In this document: piece by piece, positions 28,430 to 38,615 of the stretch
Numbering within the stretch: position 1 is the first letter of the stretch
Layout: every line of letters begins with the position of its first letter
From: Neisseria arctica
GTDB taxonomy: Bacteria > Pseudomonadota > Gammaproteobacteria > Burkholderiales > Neisseriaceae
Assembly: GCF_022870905.1 (NCBI RefSeq)
Contig: NZ_CP091510.1
Location: 1,860,001-1,924,000 of the forward strand
Reading direction: 5' to 3'
DNA: 64,000 bases
Position numbers and translations under genes: made by a program
The notes under the pieces: generated by a model
What the model saw: the letters and a program-made list of their open reading frames with translations, nothing else
Told to the model about the DNA's origin: nothing
The model's database searches: none

Positions 28430-29074
28430 TTATCCATTCCAGCGCAAAAAATTACGCAAAAGCAATAAACCGCCATCATGGCTTTTTTCGGTATGGAATT
28501 GTGTGGCAAAAACATTATCCCGCCCTACCACACAAGCAAACTGACTAGGATATTCGCTGGTTGCCAACACGATTCGGCTATCTTCCGGTGCGAAATAATA
28601 ACTGTGAACAAAGTAAAAGCGCAAATCTTGACCTATACCCTCAAACAATGGGTGCCGTTGTGTCTGATGCACGGTATTCCAGCCCATATGGGGTACTTTC
28701 AATTTATCGCCGTACTCATCGTATTGGTTGGCGGCAAATCGTTTCACCTTGCCGGCAAACCAACCTAGCCCGGGCGTATCACCCTCTTCACTGAAATCGA
28801 ATAAAAGTTGCGCACCCACGCAAATGCCGAAAAAGGGCTTATTTTTTAATCCGTCGGCTACCGCTTCGCCTAAACCGCTTTTTTGTAGTGCGCCCATGCA
28901 GTCGGGCATGGCCCCCTGTCCGGGAAAAACAATCTTATCGGCGGCAAAAACTTCTTCGGGTTGATCCGTTAAAACAATATCAGCAGCCACATCTGCCAAT
29001 TTTTGCGCCGCCTGCACCGATTTTAATACCGAATGCAGATTACCCATACCGTAATCAACAATAGCTACCTTCAT
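28430..29074 (-). CDS. hisH: Imidazole glycerol phosphate synthase, glutaminase subunit
   Basis: Class I glutamine amidotransferase that delivers ammonia to HisF. 214 aa. Nucleophile Cys in PFFGICVGAQLLFD; His and Glu of the triad in QFHTEKSHDGG; oxyanion region DYGMGNLHSV at the start. Upstream of hisA on the same strand with an uptake hairpin between. Confidence 0.97.
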   Translation of the reverse strand: MKVAIVDYGMGNLHSVLKSVQAAQKLADVAADIVLTDQPEEVFAADKIVFPGQGAMPDCMGALQKSGLGEAVADGLKNKPFFGICVGAQLLFDFSEEGDTPGLGWFAGKVKRFAANQYDEYGDKLKVPHMGWNTVHQTQRHPLFEGIGQDLRFYFVHSYYFAPEDSRIVLATSEYPSQFACVVGRDNVFATQFHTEKSHDGGLLLLRNFLRWNG

Positions 29075-29141
29075 GTATTTCCTTATCCGACAATGCAGTA
29101 CAACATGATGATCATGCTGCCAATACTATTCAAAATAATGA

Positions 29142-29447
29142 CTAAAAACTTTGGTGGGCAGTAGAGAAATATAAATAGACAACAATAGCGGGCAATAGTG
29201 CGCCGATTAAGTATGCGACCAGCCATTTCGCCTTTTGTCCACGACAACGGCGTAAGAACATCAAATACGCCCAACAGTAAAAACCAAATGCTGTTGCAGC
29301 AATCGGCGACATTTCATCGCCTACAACTGCCAACCCCATAAAACCCAAGCACAAGCCGAAAGATAGTGCCCACGGCCAAGCCGGGGCATTACGTCCGATA
29401 TATTCTTGCAATTTACCAAATATGAGCAACAATAAAGTAGGAGTCAT
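29142..29447 (-). CDS. Small membrane protein of unknown function upstream of hisH
   Basis: About 101 aa from the ATG at 29447 (MTPTLLLLIF), with three or four hydrophobic stretches: WALSFGLCLGFMGLAVVG, PIAATAFGFYCWAYLMFL and WLVAYLIGALLPAIVVYLYF. No family recognised. Start is uncertain, because the ribosome binding site is weak and the frame is open to 29516. It is 67 bases upstream of hisH on the same strand. Confidence 0.55.
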   Translation of the reverse strand: MTPTLLLLIFGKLQEYIGRNAPAWPWALSFGLCLGFMGLAVVGDEMSPIAATAFGFYCWAYLMFLRRCRGQKAKWLVAYLIGALLPAIVVYLYFSTAHQSF

Positions 29448-29839
29448 ACCAATTGAGCAACTATTCCGAATTTGAAAAGTATGTGGATTACTTACATGGT
29501 CTCTCAGAGTCCACATCCATCACTTCAACCACAACCGGCAAATAACTGCGGTTCATTTTATCTTATGTAAAGATAGTAAAACATCTGACAAGGCGATTGT
29601 ATGTTTCAGACGGCCTATTGCCAAGTGTTTATTACAATCTTTCCCAACCTATGTCTGCAAGCAACTATAAAAAAAAGAAATATTTGATTTATATCTAAAT
29701 TTCGACATTCTACTTCTTTTGTAATGGCGGCAAACTAAATAATTAGGCTGTTCTATTTCTTCCACCCAATGATTTCTTTATATTTTCCAAGGCCGTCTGA
29801 AAAGTAAGTTTCAGACAGCATCTTAAATATTAATAAACA
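29448..29839. other. Intergenic region between small membrane gene and gltL
   Basis: About 390 bases without a gene. Contains a single AG-type uptake sequence (29605-29616) and an imperfect uptake pair (AGGCCGTCTGAAA 29790-29802 with TTTCAGACAGCAT). Confidence 0.6.
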
Positions 29840-29863
29840 AAAAGCCCGGTTTCCCGGGCTTTT
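29840..29863 (-). terminator. Intrinsic terminator of the gltIJKL operon
   Basis: AAAAGCCCGG and CCGGGCTTTT with a 4-base loop, and an A-run on the left that reads as U-tail on the minus strand. Confidence 0.88.
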
Positions 29864-29881
29864 GCATGACTTTGGCGGTAT

Positions 29882-30610
29882 TTAGTGATTGAGGATTTTA
29901 GATAAAAACTGCTGCGCACGTTCGCTACGCGGGCTACCGAAGAATTCTTCTTTGGTACAGTCTTCCACAATTTGCCCGGCATCCATAAAGATAACTTTAT
30001 TGGCAACTTGCTTCGCGAAGCCCATCTCATGGGTAACGCACATCATAGTCATACCCTCTTTGGCCAAGCCTACCATCACATCCAAAACTTCTTGAATCAT
30101 TTCGGGGTCAAGGGCTGAAGTGGGTTCATCAAACAGCATAGCAACCGGATCCATACTCAATGCACGGGCAATTGCTACGCGCTGCTGCTGGCCACCTGAA
30201 AGTTCGGCCGGGTATTTGTGCGCATGGGCACTCAAACCTACACGGTCAAGATATGCCAAACCTTTCTTAGTGGCTTCTTCTTTACTACGTCCCAATACTT
30301 TGATCTGCGCTACCGTCAGATTGTCGGCAATGCTCAAATGCGGGAACAATTCGAAATGTTGGAACACCATTCCGACACGGCTACGCAACTTGGGCAAATT
30401 GGTTTTGGGATCTCCAACAGAGGTGCCGTCAACAATAATCTCACCTTTTTGGAAAGACTCCAAACCGTTTACACACTTGATTAATGTTGATTTTCCGCTA
30501 CCAGACGGACCGCATACAACCACTACGTCGCCTTTGGCAATACTGGTATTACAGTTGGTCAGGACTTGGAAATCACCATACCATTTGTTCACATTTTTAA
30601 TTTCAATCAT
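29882..30610 (-). CDS. gltL: Amino-acid ABC transporter ATPase (GltL type)
   Basis: 242 aa polar-amino-acid ABC ATPase. Walker [15 protein letters not shown]-loop FQHFELFPH, signature [14 protein letters not shown], Walker [12 protein letters not shown] and the H-loop VTHEMGFA are complete. Length equals E. coli GltL (241). Last gene of a four-gene operon, 2 bases after gltK. Specificity for glutamate/aspartate is inferred from the order and sizes matching gltIJKL. Confidence 0.88.
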   Translation of the reverse strand: MIEIKNVNKWYGDFQVLTNCNTSIAKGDVVVVCGPSGSGKSTLIKCVNGLESFQKGEIIVDGTSVGDPKTNLPKLRSRVGMVFQHFELFPHLSIADNLTVAQIKVLGRSKEEATKKGLAYLDRVGLSAHAHKYPAELSGGQQQRVAIARALSMDPVAMLFDEPTSALDPEMIQEVLDVMVGLAKEGMTMMCVTHEMGFAKQVANKVIFMDAGQIVEDCTKEEFFGSPRSERAQQFLSKILNH

Positions 30611-30612
30611 TT

Positions 30613-31287
30613 TTATATCCGCATTCTTTTTTGCAAACGTTTCACGCCAAAAGTAGCTACTGCACTCACAGCAAAATACACCGCTCCGGCGAACAGAATA
30701 TAAGGAGTCAGCAAACCCATCAGATCACCGCGCACATAAGAAGCACGGAAGAAATCTACCAAACCGATGGCAAATACCAGTGTCGTATCTTGGAACAAAA
30801 TGATGCTTTGTTGCAAAATCAGCGGCAACATTTTGCGAAAGGCCTGCGGCAGAATCACCAAACGCATGGTTTGGCCGTAAGTCATACCCAATGCTTTTGC
30901 CGCATTGACCTGCCCTTTCGGAATCGATTGGATACCGGCACGAACCACTTCGGAAAAATAAGCGGCCTCAAATACCATAAAGGCAACGGCACATGAGGCA
31001 AATGCTACATTGATGGTGAGATACTGCCCCGTTATCAGGTTGTATACCATTGGAACGGCGAAATAAAACCAAATCAATACCAGCAACAGCGGCACCGAAC
31101 GAAAAAAATTGACATACAGCTTGGCAGGCAACGATAAAAATTTATAGGGAGACAAGCGCGCCAACGCCAACAGCGTGCCGATAACCATACCGCCTACAAC
31201 CGCAATAGCAACAATTTCCAAAGTAGTAGTGATACCGTCAATCAGGCCAGGAGCAGCGGCTTGCAGTTCTGAAATACCAAAAGCCAT
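30613..31287 (-). CDS. gltK: Amino-acid ABC transporter permease (GltK type)
   Basis: 224 aa, the same length as E. coli GltK. Five hydrophobic helices, with the EAA loop [19 protein letters not shown] contacting the ATPase. N-terminal HisM-type domain ([19 protein letters not shown]). Directly between gltJ and gltL. Confidence 0.87.
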   Translation of the reverse strand: MAFGISELQAAAPGLIDGITTTLEIVAIAVVGGMVIGTLLALARLSPYKFLSLPAKLYVNFFRSVPLLLVLIWFYFAVPMVYNLITGQYLTINVAFASCAVAFMVFEAAYFSEVVRAGIQSIPKGQVNAAKALGMTYGQTMRLVILPQAFRKMLPLILQQSIILFQDTTLVFAIGLVDFFRASYVRGDLMGLLTPYILFAGAVYFAVSAVATFGVKRLQKRMRI

Positions 31288-31288
31288 C

Positions 31289-32032
31289 TTATTTACCCTC
31301 CGCCATCAAACCCGGCACGCGATATTTGCGTTCGAGAAAGCTCATAAACATAATCAGTGCCAAATTGATAACCAAATAAATCAATGTGGCGTAAGTGTAT
31401 ATTTCCAAATTATTTTGCGTATATTCGGCAATCGTTTTGGTTTGGCTGATTAGCTCGGAAACGCCGACCAATGAAGCGACTGAAGCGTTTTTAAAGCAGT
31501 TGGTCAACTCCGAACTCAATGGCGGAAGAATCACACGGAAAGATTGCGGCAGCAACACTTGGCGGTAAACCTGAGCGGTTGTAAAACCGAGTGCGTAAGC
31601 AGCATTGCTCTGCCCCTTAGGCAAGGATTGAATGCCGGTACGAACTTGTTCACATATCCGGGCGGCCGTAAACAACCCCAAGCCGACACTGGCTGAAAGC
31701 ATAGCGGAAGTGTTGGGGGCAAGTCCAAAAAACCACCATTGTTTCAAACCTTCCGGGAAAAAGTTAGGAACAACGTAATACCAGATAAAAAGCTGTACCA
31801 ATAAAGGCACGTTACGAAAAAGTGCAACATAAGACGAAGCAATCATCTGCATCGGCTTAGAAGGCAAAGTACGCATGATACCCAAAGCCGTACCGAGTAC
31901 CATAGCGATAATCCAAGCAATACTGCCGATAAGAAACAACCAGCCGATACCAGAGAGAACCCAGTTGAGATAGGTTTCGTTACCGATACCGGTGCTGTCA
32001 AACAGCACGCCCCAATTCCAAGAATAACCCAT
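31289..32032 (-). CDS. gltJ: Amino-acid ABC transporter permease (GltJ type)
   Basis: 247 aa (E. coli GltJ 246). It begins YSWNWGVLFDSTGIGNETYL, typical for GltJ. The EAA loop is TGIQSLPKGQSNAAYALG. GltJ/GltK form the heterodimeric channel. One base separates its stop from gltK. Confidence 0.88.
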   Translation of the reverse strand: MGYSWNWGVLFDSTGIGNETYLNWVLSGIGWLFLIGSIAWIIAMVLGTALGIMRTLPSKPMQMIASSYVALFRNVPLLVQLFIWYYVVPNFFPEGLKQWWFFGLAPNTSAMLSASVGLGLFTAARICEQVRTGIQSLPKGQSNAAYALGFTTAQVYRQVLLPQSFRVILPPLSSELTNCFKNASVASLVGVSELISQTKTIAEYTQNNLEIYTYATLIYLVINLALIMFMSFLERKYRVPGLMAEGK

Positions 32033-32191
32033 TACAACAACCTCTTTTTCATTCTTATTTCAGGTTTCAGGCCTCAAGCCAATGCCATATATTTGTCATG
32101 CCGTCTGAAAATATGACGTTACGGCAATCAAACAGCGGATACGGCCTGCGTATCCGCTGCTTCTCATACAATATATTGGCCTGGCGCCGGC

Positions 32192-33148
32192 TTACTCGGC
32201 CGCTTTATCGGTCGGATTGGCAATAATAGCTTTCACTTGCTCCGACATCGGGAACTCAAGGTTCACGTTTTTAGGCGGAATCGGTGTTTCAAACCATTTT
32301 TTATACAAAGCATCAATTTCAGCGGTATTTTTGTAAGTTTCCGCCAAAGCGCCATCCACTACGGCTTTGAACGGTGCATCACCTTTACGCATCATACAGC
32401 CGTAACGCTCGAACGACATAGGTTTGCCAACGATTTCCCATTTAGCAGGGTCTTGTGTTTTCGCACGCTCGCCGGCCAAAAGAATATCATCCATCATAAA
32501 AGCCTGAGCTCGTCCGTTAAACAGCATCAGTGCGGCTTCACCGTGGTCTTTGGCAGAAATAATATTCATACCGAGTTTTTCTTTATCGTTATATTCCTTC
32601 AGCAAACGCTCGGACGTGGTGCCTGCCGTCGTGACAACGGTTTTTCCTTTCAAATCGGGGAAATCCTTAATGCCGGAATCTTTAGCGACCATCAGACGGG
32701 TGCCGATTTCAAAGAAGGCATTGGAGAAATCAACTTGTTTTTGGCGTTCCAAATTATTAGTAGTCGAACCGCACTCAATGTCGACCGTACCGTTGCTAAC
32801 CAATGGGATACGGTTTTGAGAAGTTACCAAATTGTAACGTACTTTCAGATCCGGCATATTCAGTTCTTTTTTCACCGCCTCAACAATTTTCAATTGTAAA
32901 TCATGGGCATAACCTACCGGCTGATTGGGCTGATCGGCAATATAAGAGAACGGAATCGATGAATCACGATGCCCCAAAACAATCGTACCGGATGATTTGA
33001 TTTTGTCCAAGGTACCTTGCGCGCTAGCAGCGGGGGCTGCCCCCGAAGCGGCGGCAGGAGCAGATGAAGAAGATTCCCCTCCGCAAGCAGTAAGACCCAA
33101 AGCCATCAGGCAAGCGAGGCTGAATGGTTTTAATACAGTTAGTTTCAT
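32192..33148 (-). CDS. gltI: Glutamate/aspartate-type ABC transporter substrate-binding lipoprotein
   Basis: 318 aa solute-binding protein of the SBP_bac_3 family. Signal peptide ends in the lipobox LMALGLTACGG, so it is probably a lipoprotein rather than free periplasmic as in E. coli. An Ala/Ser/Pro linker is followed by LDKIKSSGTIVLGHRDSSIPFSY, CGSTTNNLERQKQVDFSNAF and VTTAGTTSERLL, all typical of the GltI/DEBP branch. Ligand-contacting residues (HRDSSIPF, Arg in GTRLMV) are present. First gene of the operon; a 159-base gap with an AT-type uptake sequence precedes gltJ. Confidence 0.88.
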   Translation of the reverse strand: MKLTVLKPFSLACLMALGLTACGGESSSSAPAAASGAAPAASAQGTLDKIKSSGTIVLGHRDSSIPFSYIADQPNQPVGYAHDLQLKIVEAVKKELNMPDLKVRYNLVTSQNRIPLVSNGTVDIECGSTTNNLERQKQVDFSNAFFEIGTRLMVAKDSGIKDFPDLKGKTVVTTAGTTSERLLKEYNDKEKLGMNIISAKDHGEAALMLFNGRAQAFMMDDILLAGERAKTQDPAKWEIVGKPMSFERYGCMMRKGDAPFKAVVDGALAETYKNTAEIDALYKKWFETPIPPKNVNLEFPMSEQVKAIIANPTDKAAE

Positions 33149-33229
33149 TTATTACTCCTAAAGAAGTTTTTATTGTTGATGTCGCCGATCGGAAATACTA
33201 TTTTTGCTTCACCGACCTTCATGTAAACC

Positions 33230-33258
33230 ATGCTAACTTAACCTTTTTTATTTGACAA
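33230..33258 (-). promoter_or_regulatory. Candidate promoter of gltIJKL
   Basis: On the minus strand: TTGTCA (33258-33253), 17-base spacer, TAGCAT (33235-33230), about 80 bases before the gltI ATG. Confidence 0.4.
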
Positions 33259-33390
33259 TCAGCTTAATATGTAAAAACTATATAAATTTGATTCTTAAAA
33301 GATAATAATAAAAAAGCAGCATTCCACCTAATATTCAATTGTTAACAATTAAATTATATCTATATAAATAAACTATTTTTCTTAACAAAA

Positions 33391-33420
33391 ATATGCCGCC
33401 TGATTTTTCAGACGGCATAT
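33391..33420. terminator. Uptake-type hairpin behind hisB
   Basis: ATATGCCGCCTGA pairs with TCAGACGGCATAT; the left arm carries one change from the uptake core. Confidence 0.7.
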
Positions 33421-33504
33421 TTTTTCGCTCCAATCACGTAATTTAAAGATTCCAATTATTTTTGTGGCAAACTTCTTGTTATCAATATGAAAATATCAGC
33501 AATA

Positions 33505-34098
33505 TCAAGCCGTAAGTGTTCCCTTAGTAGAAGGCATTTTGCCTGCCATACGCTCGTCCAATTCAACCGCCATACGCAAAGCACGTCCAAACGCCTTAAA
33601 TACGGTTTCTGCCTGATGGTGGGCATTGTAACCGCGCAGATTGTCAATATGCAGGGTCATCATGCTGTGATTTACCAAACCGTGGAAAAATTCACTAAAT
33701 AAATCTACATCAAAACGACCAATCATAGCCCGGGTAAATTCAATGTTATATTCCAAGCCGGGTCTGCCGGATAAATCCAACACAACCCGGCTTAAAGCTT
33801 CGTCCAACGGCACATAACTATGACCATAACGGCGGATGCCCATTTTGTCGCCCAGCGCCTGTTTTAAAGCCTGTCCCAAAGTAATACCGATGTCTTCAAC
33901 CGTATGGTGATCATCTATATGCAAATCGCCTTTACAAGTAATGTCCAAGTCAATCAAGCCGTGTCGGCTGATCTGGTCAAGCATATGCTCTAAAAATGGC
34001 ACGCCCGTATCAAAACGGCCTACGCCGGTTCCATCTAAATTAATAGTAACGGTAATTTGGGTTTCGCTGGTATTGCGGGTTACGGTTGCTGTACGCAT
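33505..34098 (-). CDS. hisB: Imidazoleglycerol-phosphate dehydratase
   Basis: Mn-dependent dehydration of imidazole-glycerol phosphate. About 197 aa, the monofunctional form without a histidinol-phosphatase domain. Metal-binding His/Glu clusters: [33 protein letters not shown] and [14 protein letters not shown]. Start [14 protein letters not shown] is 4 bases after the hisC stop; an upstream in-frame start at 34113 would overlap hisC. Confidence 0.97.
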   Translation of the reverse strand: MRTATVTRNTSETQITVTINLDGTGVGRFDTGVPFLEHMLDQISRHGLIDLDITCKGDLHIDDHHTVEDIGITLGQALKQALGDKMGIRRYGHSYVPLDEALSRVVLDLSGRPGLEYNIEFTRAMIGRFDVDLFSEFFHGLVNHSMMTLHIDNLRGYNAHHQAETVFKAFGRALRMAVELDERMAGKMPSTKGTLTA

Positions 34099-34102
34099 AA
34101 AA

Positions 34103-35185
34103 TCAATTCCCATAAAGTTGTCGGATCACGGCCAAAACAGCATCATTCTGCTCGGGCGTACCCACCGTAATGCGGACGCATTGATCCAGAAGCGGATGCA
34201 TACCGTGTAATTTTTTAATCAAAATTTTGTTTTGCTTCAATGTATCAAACAGAAGCTGTGCATCCGGAACGCGAATGGTAATAAAGTTCGCATCACTTGG
34301 AAAAGCTTTCAGACGGCTTACACCAGAGAGCTCGGAAAACATTCTGCCGAGTTCCGACTTCAGTTTAGCGGTATTCGCTTCAATCAAATCCGCATGCTCC
34401 ATTGCAAATTTAGCCGTTAACAAGCTAAGTTGGTTCATATTGTACGGCGGCACAATTTTTGCCAACTCATTCATAATGACAGGGCTGCCTGAAGCATAGC
34501 CGATTCGGATACCGGCAAAGCCTATTTTACTCACAGTCCGAACCACTACCAGATTTTCAATATGCCCAGCTTCATTTAAAAAACTGTCGCGGCTGAAAGG
34601 GCCATAAGCCTCATCTACCACAACGATACCCGGAGCCGCACGCACAACCGCCATAACTTCTTCCCGTCTGAAGCTCACACCGGTCGGATTATTAGGGTAA
34701 GCTAAGAAAACTAACGCCGGGCGGTGCTTTTCAACAGCCTGCAAAACTGCAGGTAGGTTCAAGCTAAAATCATCATTTAGAGGAATACCTACATAGTCCA
34801 AACCATAAGCCACAGCGTTGTGCTTATACATGACGAAACTAGGCTCAACCGTCAACATAACGGCATCCGGCTTCGCCACCAGCATGGTAAGCAACTGAAT
34901 CAGTTCGTCCGAACCGTTACCCAACACGATTTGCGCCGCGTCAGGGATACGAAACGCTTTGCGCAAAGCCTGCTGTAAACCGCTGGTAGCCGGATTCGGA
35001 TATAAATGGATAGGTGCGGCAGCCAAACTGCTCTGCCATTGGGCAAGTAATTCGGGAGAAGACGAAAACGGATGATACGGACTCTCCATCGCATCCAACT
35101 TAATAAAATCCTCAGGTAAATCAGCTACCTGATAAGCCGTCATCGCACGCACATCGGCACGGATAATATCTTTAAGGGCAGACAT
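34103..35185 (-). CDS. hisC: Histidinol-phosphate aminotransferase
   Basis: PLP-dependent class II aminotransferase, histidine step 7. 360 aa. PLP lysine in [17 protein letters not shown]; other cofactor contacts are [20 protein letters not shown] and [12 protein letters not shown]. Substrate Arg is in [14 protein letters not shown]. First of the hisC-hisB pair. An uptake core lies inside the coding region (34308-34317). Confidence 0.96.
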   Translation of the reverse strand: MSALKDIIRADVRAMTAYQVADLPEDFIKLDAMESPYHPFSSSPELLAQWQSSLAAAPIHLYPNPATSGLQQALRKAFRIPDAAQIVLGNGSDELIQLLTMLVAKPDAVMLTVEPSFVMYKHNAVAYGLDYVGIPLNDDFSLNLPAVLQAVEKHRPALVFLAYPNNPTGVSFRREEVMAVVRAAPGIVVVDEAYGPFSRDSFLNEAGHIENLVVVRTVSKIGFAGIRIGYASGSPVIMNELAKIVPPYNMNQLSLLTAKFAMEHADLIEANTAKLKSELGRMFSELSGVSRLKAFPSDANFITIRVPDAQLLFDTLKQNKILIKKLHGMHPLLDQCVRITVGTPEQNDAVLAVIRQLYGN

Positions 35186-35520
35186 TTATCTATCTCTCAA
35201 CTGAAATTTTCGTATTCCCATCCGATAAGCACTACAAGGCAGTCTGTCAAATAAACCAACAACCACCCATATTATTTAATCTTTAAAAATAATATGAATA
35301 CTTATACCGATAAAGGATGGCCAGTCTGCAAATGTATCATAAAAGACTGCGTATACGGTATAGGCACACAGATTTATCAGCAACTGGCCAGTAATCCCGT
35401 TATTAAAAATATGATATGGCCACATATACTGATATTCATATAAATGATACCTACCCTAGCCGTCTAAAATATAGCGAACTCTAGCCAATAGCCGTCGAAT
35501 CCTAAATTATTTCAAAAAGC
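35186..35520. other. Intergenic region upstream of hisC
   Basis: 335 bases, AT-rich, no gene. A short inverted repeat (TGGCCAGT near 35322 and ACTGGCCA near 35386) and a degenerate uptake sequence (GCCGTCTAAA near 35459) are visible. No histidine-rich leader peptide or attenuator was seen. Confidence 0.55.
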
Positions 35521-35553
35521 AAAAAACCACCCGAACTAAACGGGTGGTTTCCT
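35521..35553 (-). terminator. Intrinsic terminator of the NhaP2-type antiporter gene
   Basis: AAACCACCCG and CGGGTGGTTT with a 7-base loop, and an A6 run to the left forming the U-tail on the minus strand. Confidence 0.85.
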
Positions 35554-35580
35554 AGTATTAACAAATGATTGCAAGATAAT

Positions 35581-37329
35581 TTATACAGCCTCCGGAGAGC
35601 CGTCTACCGGGCACTTTAACCCCAGCCAGCGCATATTGCCGTCTGCATCCACTTCTTTCAAAGTCAATACAAACTGACCGATAGCGATACGGTCACCCTC
35701 TACAGGTACACCTTCGAAACGTTTTTTAAACAAAGCCTGTAATGTTAGGTTTCGCTCTGTCTCATCCAAACTCAAACCGTAGGCATCTGCCAAGTCACTC
35801 GCCATACTGGCCGGATTAACGACGAACTCACCGAAGAAGCTTTGAGCCAACCCCATGGAAGTGCCGGTTTCGGCAAACCTCTTGGCCAATACATTGATTT
35901 GGTCTTCCGGCACAATATACCAAGCCCGATCGCCGGCCTGTAACCGAGTATCCAATGAAAGCTCGACCCGATTATCGTCACGAATCAATGCGAAACAACG
36001 GGTTGCAAGCAAATCCAAATCCCTAGCAACTTCATCGGGATGCATGCCTTCTACCTCAGCATCCGCAACCACTTGGTATGCAAACAGCTGTACGGAAGAG
36101 CTTTCCGACAACCATATTTCACGGCTGTCTGCAGGCTCCGGCTTCGGAGGAACAGTAACTTTCAGCCAATGAGCCACTATGGGAATGGTTGCGCCTTGAA
36201 TCAACAGCGACAAAATCACTACGGCAAAAGCCACGTCAAATAATAATCTCGCATTCGGCACGCCCATCATCAACGGCATCATTGCCAAAGTGATCGGTAC
36301 CGCGCCGCGCAAGCCTACCCAGCTAATATAAGCCAATTCGCGCCTGCTGTAATGGAAGCGCCAAATACTGCTGATAACGGCTATCGGACGGGCTACCAAC
36401 ATCAAAAAGGCTGCGATAACCAGTGCATCCATGCCGTGTTCCAGCAAACGCGAGGGAGAAACCAGCAAACCCAATACGACAAACATCGATGCTTGAGCCA
36501 GCCAAGCTAAGCCATCCATCACCCGCAAAACATGTTCCGTAGCATGGCTGCGTTGGTTACCAACCAAAATACCTGCCAAGTACACTGCCAAAAACCCACT
36601 ACCGCCGAGCAAATTGGCAACCGCAAACACCAGCAGGCCGCCGGAAACAATCAGCAGGGCATACAACCCTTCAGCAAGATTCAGACGGCGCACCAAGCGC
36701 GACAACACCTTACCGCCTAGAAAGCCCAGCAGCAAGCCCAAACCGAGCTGTTGTACCAACATTAGTAAAAAAGAACCGATACCAGCCTCTTCAGGATTTA
36801 ACGTCAGCGCAATCAAGGCGGTTACCAAGAAAATCGCCATAGGGTCATTGGCACCGGATTCGATTTCCAAAGTCGCCTGCACCCGTTGATTCAGGCGTAC
36901 GCCGCTATTACGCAGCAAACTGAATACCGCACCCGCATCGGTAGAGCCTACGATGGCCGCCATCAAGATGCCCAAGCGCCAGTCGACACCCATATAAAGT
37001 GTGGCGAATACACCCAGCAAAGCCACCGTGGCAATTACACCCCAGCTAGCCAATACGGCGGAAGGTTTCAAAGCGATGCGAAAACTATCCAATTTCGTAC
37101 GCAAACCACCATCTAGAAGAATCACGGCTAAAGCCAACTGACCTATTAAGGTAGCCGTTACAAAACTGTCAAACTGAATACCGCCGATTCCTTCCTCTCC
37201 TGCCAGCATCCCAACACCGAGAAAGAGTAACAATAACGGCAACCCCAACCGGGCTGACAGCGTAGTTGAGATCACGCTGATGAAAAGCAGCAATCCCCCA
37301 AGCAAAAATAAACTGTTAATACCATCCAT
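35581..37329 (-). CDS. nhaP2: CPA1-family K+(Na+)/H+ antiporter (NhaP2/CvrA type)
   Basis: 582 aa (E. coli CvrA 578). Twelve or so helices fill residues 1-390 with the CPA1 signatures VGSTDAGAVFSLLRNSG and ESGANDPMAIFLV (the ND pair is the ion-binding site) and VGLRGAVPITLAM. A cytosolic TrkA-C domain follows (about 405-485) and then a CorC_HlyC-like C-terminal domain (VEGDRIAIGQFVLTLKEV). The family exports K+ or Na+ in exchange for protons. It is alone, between its terminator and the divergent DUF808 gene. An uptake core is embedded at 36680-36689. Confidence 0.9.
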   Translation of the reverse strand: MDGINSLFLLGGLLLFISVISTTLSARLGLPLLLLFLGVGMLAGEEGIGGIQFDSFVTATLIGQLALAVILLDGGLRTKLDSFRIALKPSAVLASWGVIATVALLGVFATLYMGVDWRLGILMAAIVGSTDAGAVFSLLRNSGVRLNQRVQATLEIESGANDPMAIFLVTALIALTLNPEEAGIGSFLLMLVQQLGLGLLLGFLGGKVLSRLVRRLNLAEGLYALLIVSGGLLVFAVANLLGGSGFLAVYLAGILVGNQRSHATEHVLRVMDGLAWLAQASMFVVLGLLVSPSRLLEHGMDALVIAAFLMLVARPIAVISSIWRFHYSRRELAYISWVGLRGAVPITLAMMPLMMGVPNARLLFDVAFAVVILSLLIQGATIPIVAHWLKVTVPPKPEPADSREIWLSESSSVQLFAYQVVADAEVEGMHPDEVARDLDLLATRCFALIRDDNRVELSLDTRLQAGDRAWYIVPEDQINVLAKRFAETGTSMGLAQSFFGEFVVNPASMASDLADAYGLSLDETERNLTLQALFKKRFEGVPVEGDRIAIGQFVLTLKEVDADGNMRWLGLKCPVDGSPEAV

Positions 37330-37637
37330 TTGTTTTAAATAACCGTCAGAAAGAATAAATTAGCAGAATTTTAGCATATTTCTATATGTATCCTTTGTAC
37401 AACACATAGTTTTTTATTATTTCAAACATTTCATGACCAATAATGTCAACTCTCTACAACGTAGTATAAAGTTTTAACCTGATATAAAAAGGCCTTGCAT
37501 AACCTCTTTACTGATTTACACACTCATCTATATAGATTAAAACACCACAAAACATACAAAACGAACGCCTAAAAGTATAATCTATCTGTTTTCAGACGGC
37601 CTCTTCCGTCATTTTATCCAACCAAACAGGATCATTC
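37330..37637. other. Divergent intergenic region with DUF808 promoter
   Basis: 308 bases, AT-rich. TATAAT at 37576-37581 with a weak -35 could serve the DUF808 gene. An AG-type uptake sequence (37591-37602) lies between it and the ATG. Confidence 0.5.
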
Positions 37638-38516
37638 ATGGCATTTGCTTCTTTATTCACTTTACTTGATGACATTACCGCTGTTTTAGATGATGTAGCG
37701 ATGATGACCAAGGTGGCGGCAAAAAAAACCGCCGGCGTGGTCGGTGACGACCTGGCCCTAAATGCCAATCAGGTCACCGGCGTTTCTGCCGACCGAGAGT
37801 TGCCTATCGTATGGGCGGTCGCCAAAGGCTCCTTTGTCAATAAGGTAATTCTGGTGCCGCTTGCCTTACTTTTATCCGTATACCTGCCGGTATTGATTAC
37901 GCCACTACTGATGATAGGCGGCGCATTCTTATGTTTTGAAGGTGCCGAGAAAATATTACACAAGCTGCTTAACAAGCACAGTACTCATGCAGACTCCCCA
38001 AGCGCCAGCGATGAAATCATTGACGAAAAAGCCAAAATCAAAGGGGCTATCCGAACAGACTTTATCTTATCTGCCGAAATTATCATTATTGCCTTAGGTG
38101 TAGTCGGCTCTTATAGCATCATGACCAAATCATTAGTCATGGCCGCTATCGGCCTCGGCATGACCGTACTCGTATATGGTTTGGTAGCTGGCATTGTGAA
38201 AATGGACGATATCGGCTTTTGGCTCATGAAGAAGCGCAGCGCACTATCTCGTGCCGGCGGACGCGCCATTATTGCCTTTATGCCCTGGTTTATGCGCGGA
38301 TTAAGCATTGCCGGAACTTTAGCCATGTTCTTAGTAGGCGGCGGCATCATTGCCCACAATGCGGGCTTCATCCATCATTTCCTTGAAAAAATGCACTGGA
38401 ACAATGGCTTATACAGCATGTCAGCCAATTTGGTGATAGGTTTACTGACCGGATTATTTATCTGCTTGGTTATTTTGCCCATAGTACGCATGTTTTCGAA
38501 AAAACAAGCCCACTAA
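37638..38516 (+). CDS. DUF808 family inner-membrane protein (YedI-like)
   Basis: 292 aa. Opens with SLFTLLDDITAVLDDVAMMTK, a block typical of the DUF808/YedI family, then GVVGDDLALNANQVTG and RELPIVWAVAKGSF. Several hydrophobic helices follow (VILVPLALLLSVYLPVLI, IIIIALGVVGSY, LVMAAIGLGMTVLVYGLVAG, MFLVGGGIIAHN). Function is unknown. An A8 run lies in the early coding sequence (37721-37728). Confidence 0.85.
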   Translation: MAFASLFTLLDDITAVLDDVAMMTKVAAKKTAGVVGDDLALNANQVTGVSADRELPIVWAVAKGSFVNKVILVPLALLLSVYLPVLITPLLMIGGAFLCFEGAEKILHKLLNKHSTHADSPSASDEIIDEKAKIKGAIRTDFILSAEIIIIALGVVGSYSIMTKSLVMAAIGLGMTVLVYGLVAGIVKMDDIGFWLMKKRSALSRAGGRAIIAFMPWFMRGLSIAGTLAMFLVGGGIIAHNAGFIHHFLEKMHWNNGLYSMSANLVIGLLTGLFICLVILPIVRMFSKKQAH

Positions 38517-38615
38517 ACTGCAATCTTAAAACCAGTATAATCCGAGGCCGTCTGAAACTTCCGCCAACCGGCCAAGACAATTCAGACGGTCTCCTACCTA
38601 TTCATCCCAATACTT

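Larger units (their letters stand above)
33149..33504. other. Intergenic region gltI-hisB
   Basis: 356 bases, strongly AT-rich in the middle (33241-33380). Holds the candidate gltI promoter and the hisB terminator. No gene seen. Confidence 0.6.

Noticed and set aside
35322..35393. Short inverted repeat TGGCCAGT/ACTGGCCA as an operator
   Set aside because: Each arm contains a self-palindromic TGGCCA; eight bases at this spacing can occur by chance.
35186..35520. Histidine attenuator upstream of hisC
   Set aside because: No short leader frame with clustered His codons and no terminator/antiterminator pair visible on the minus strand.
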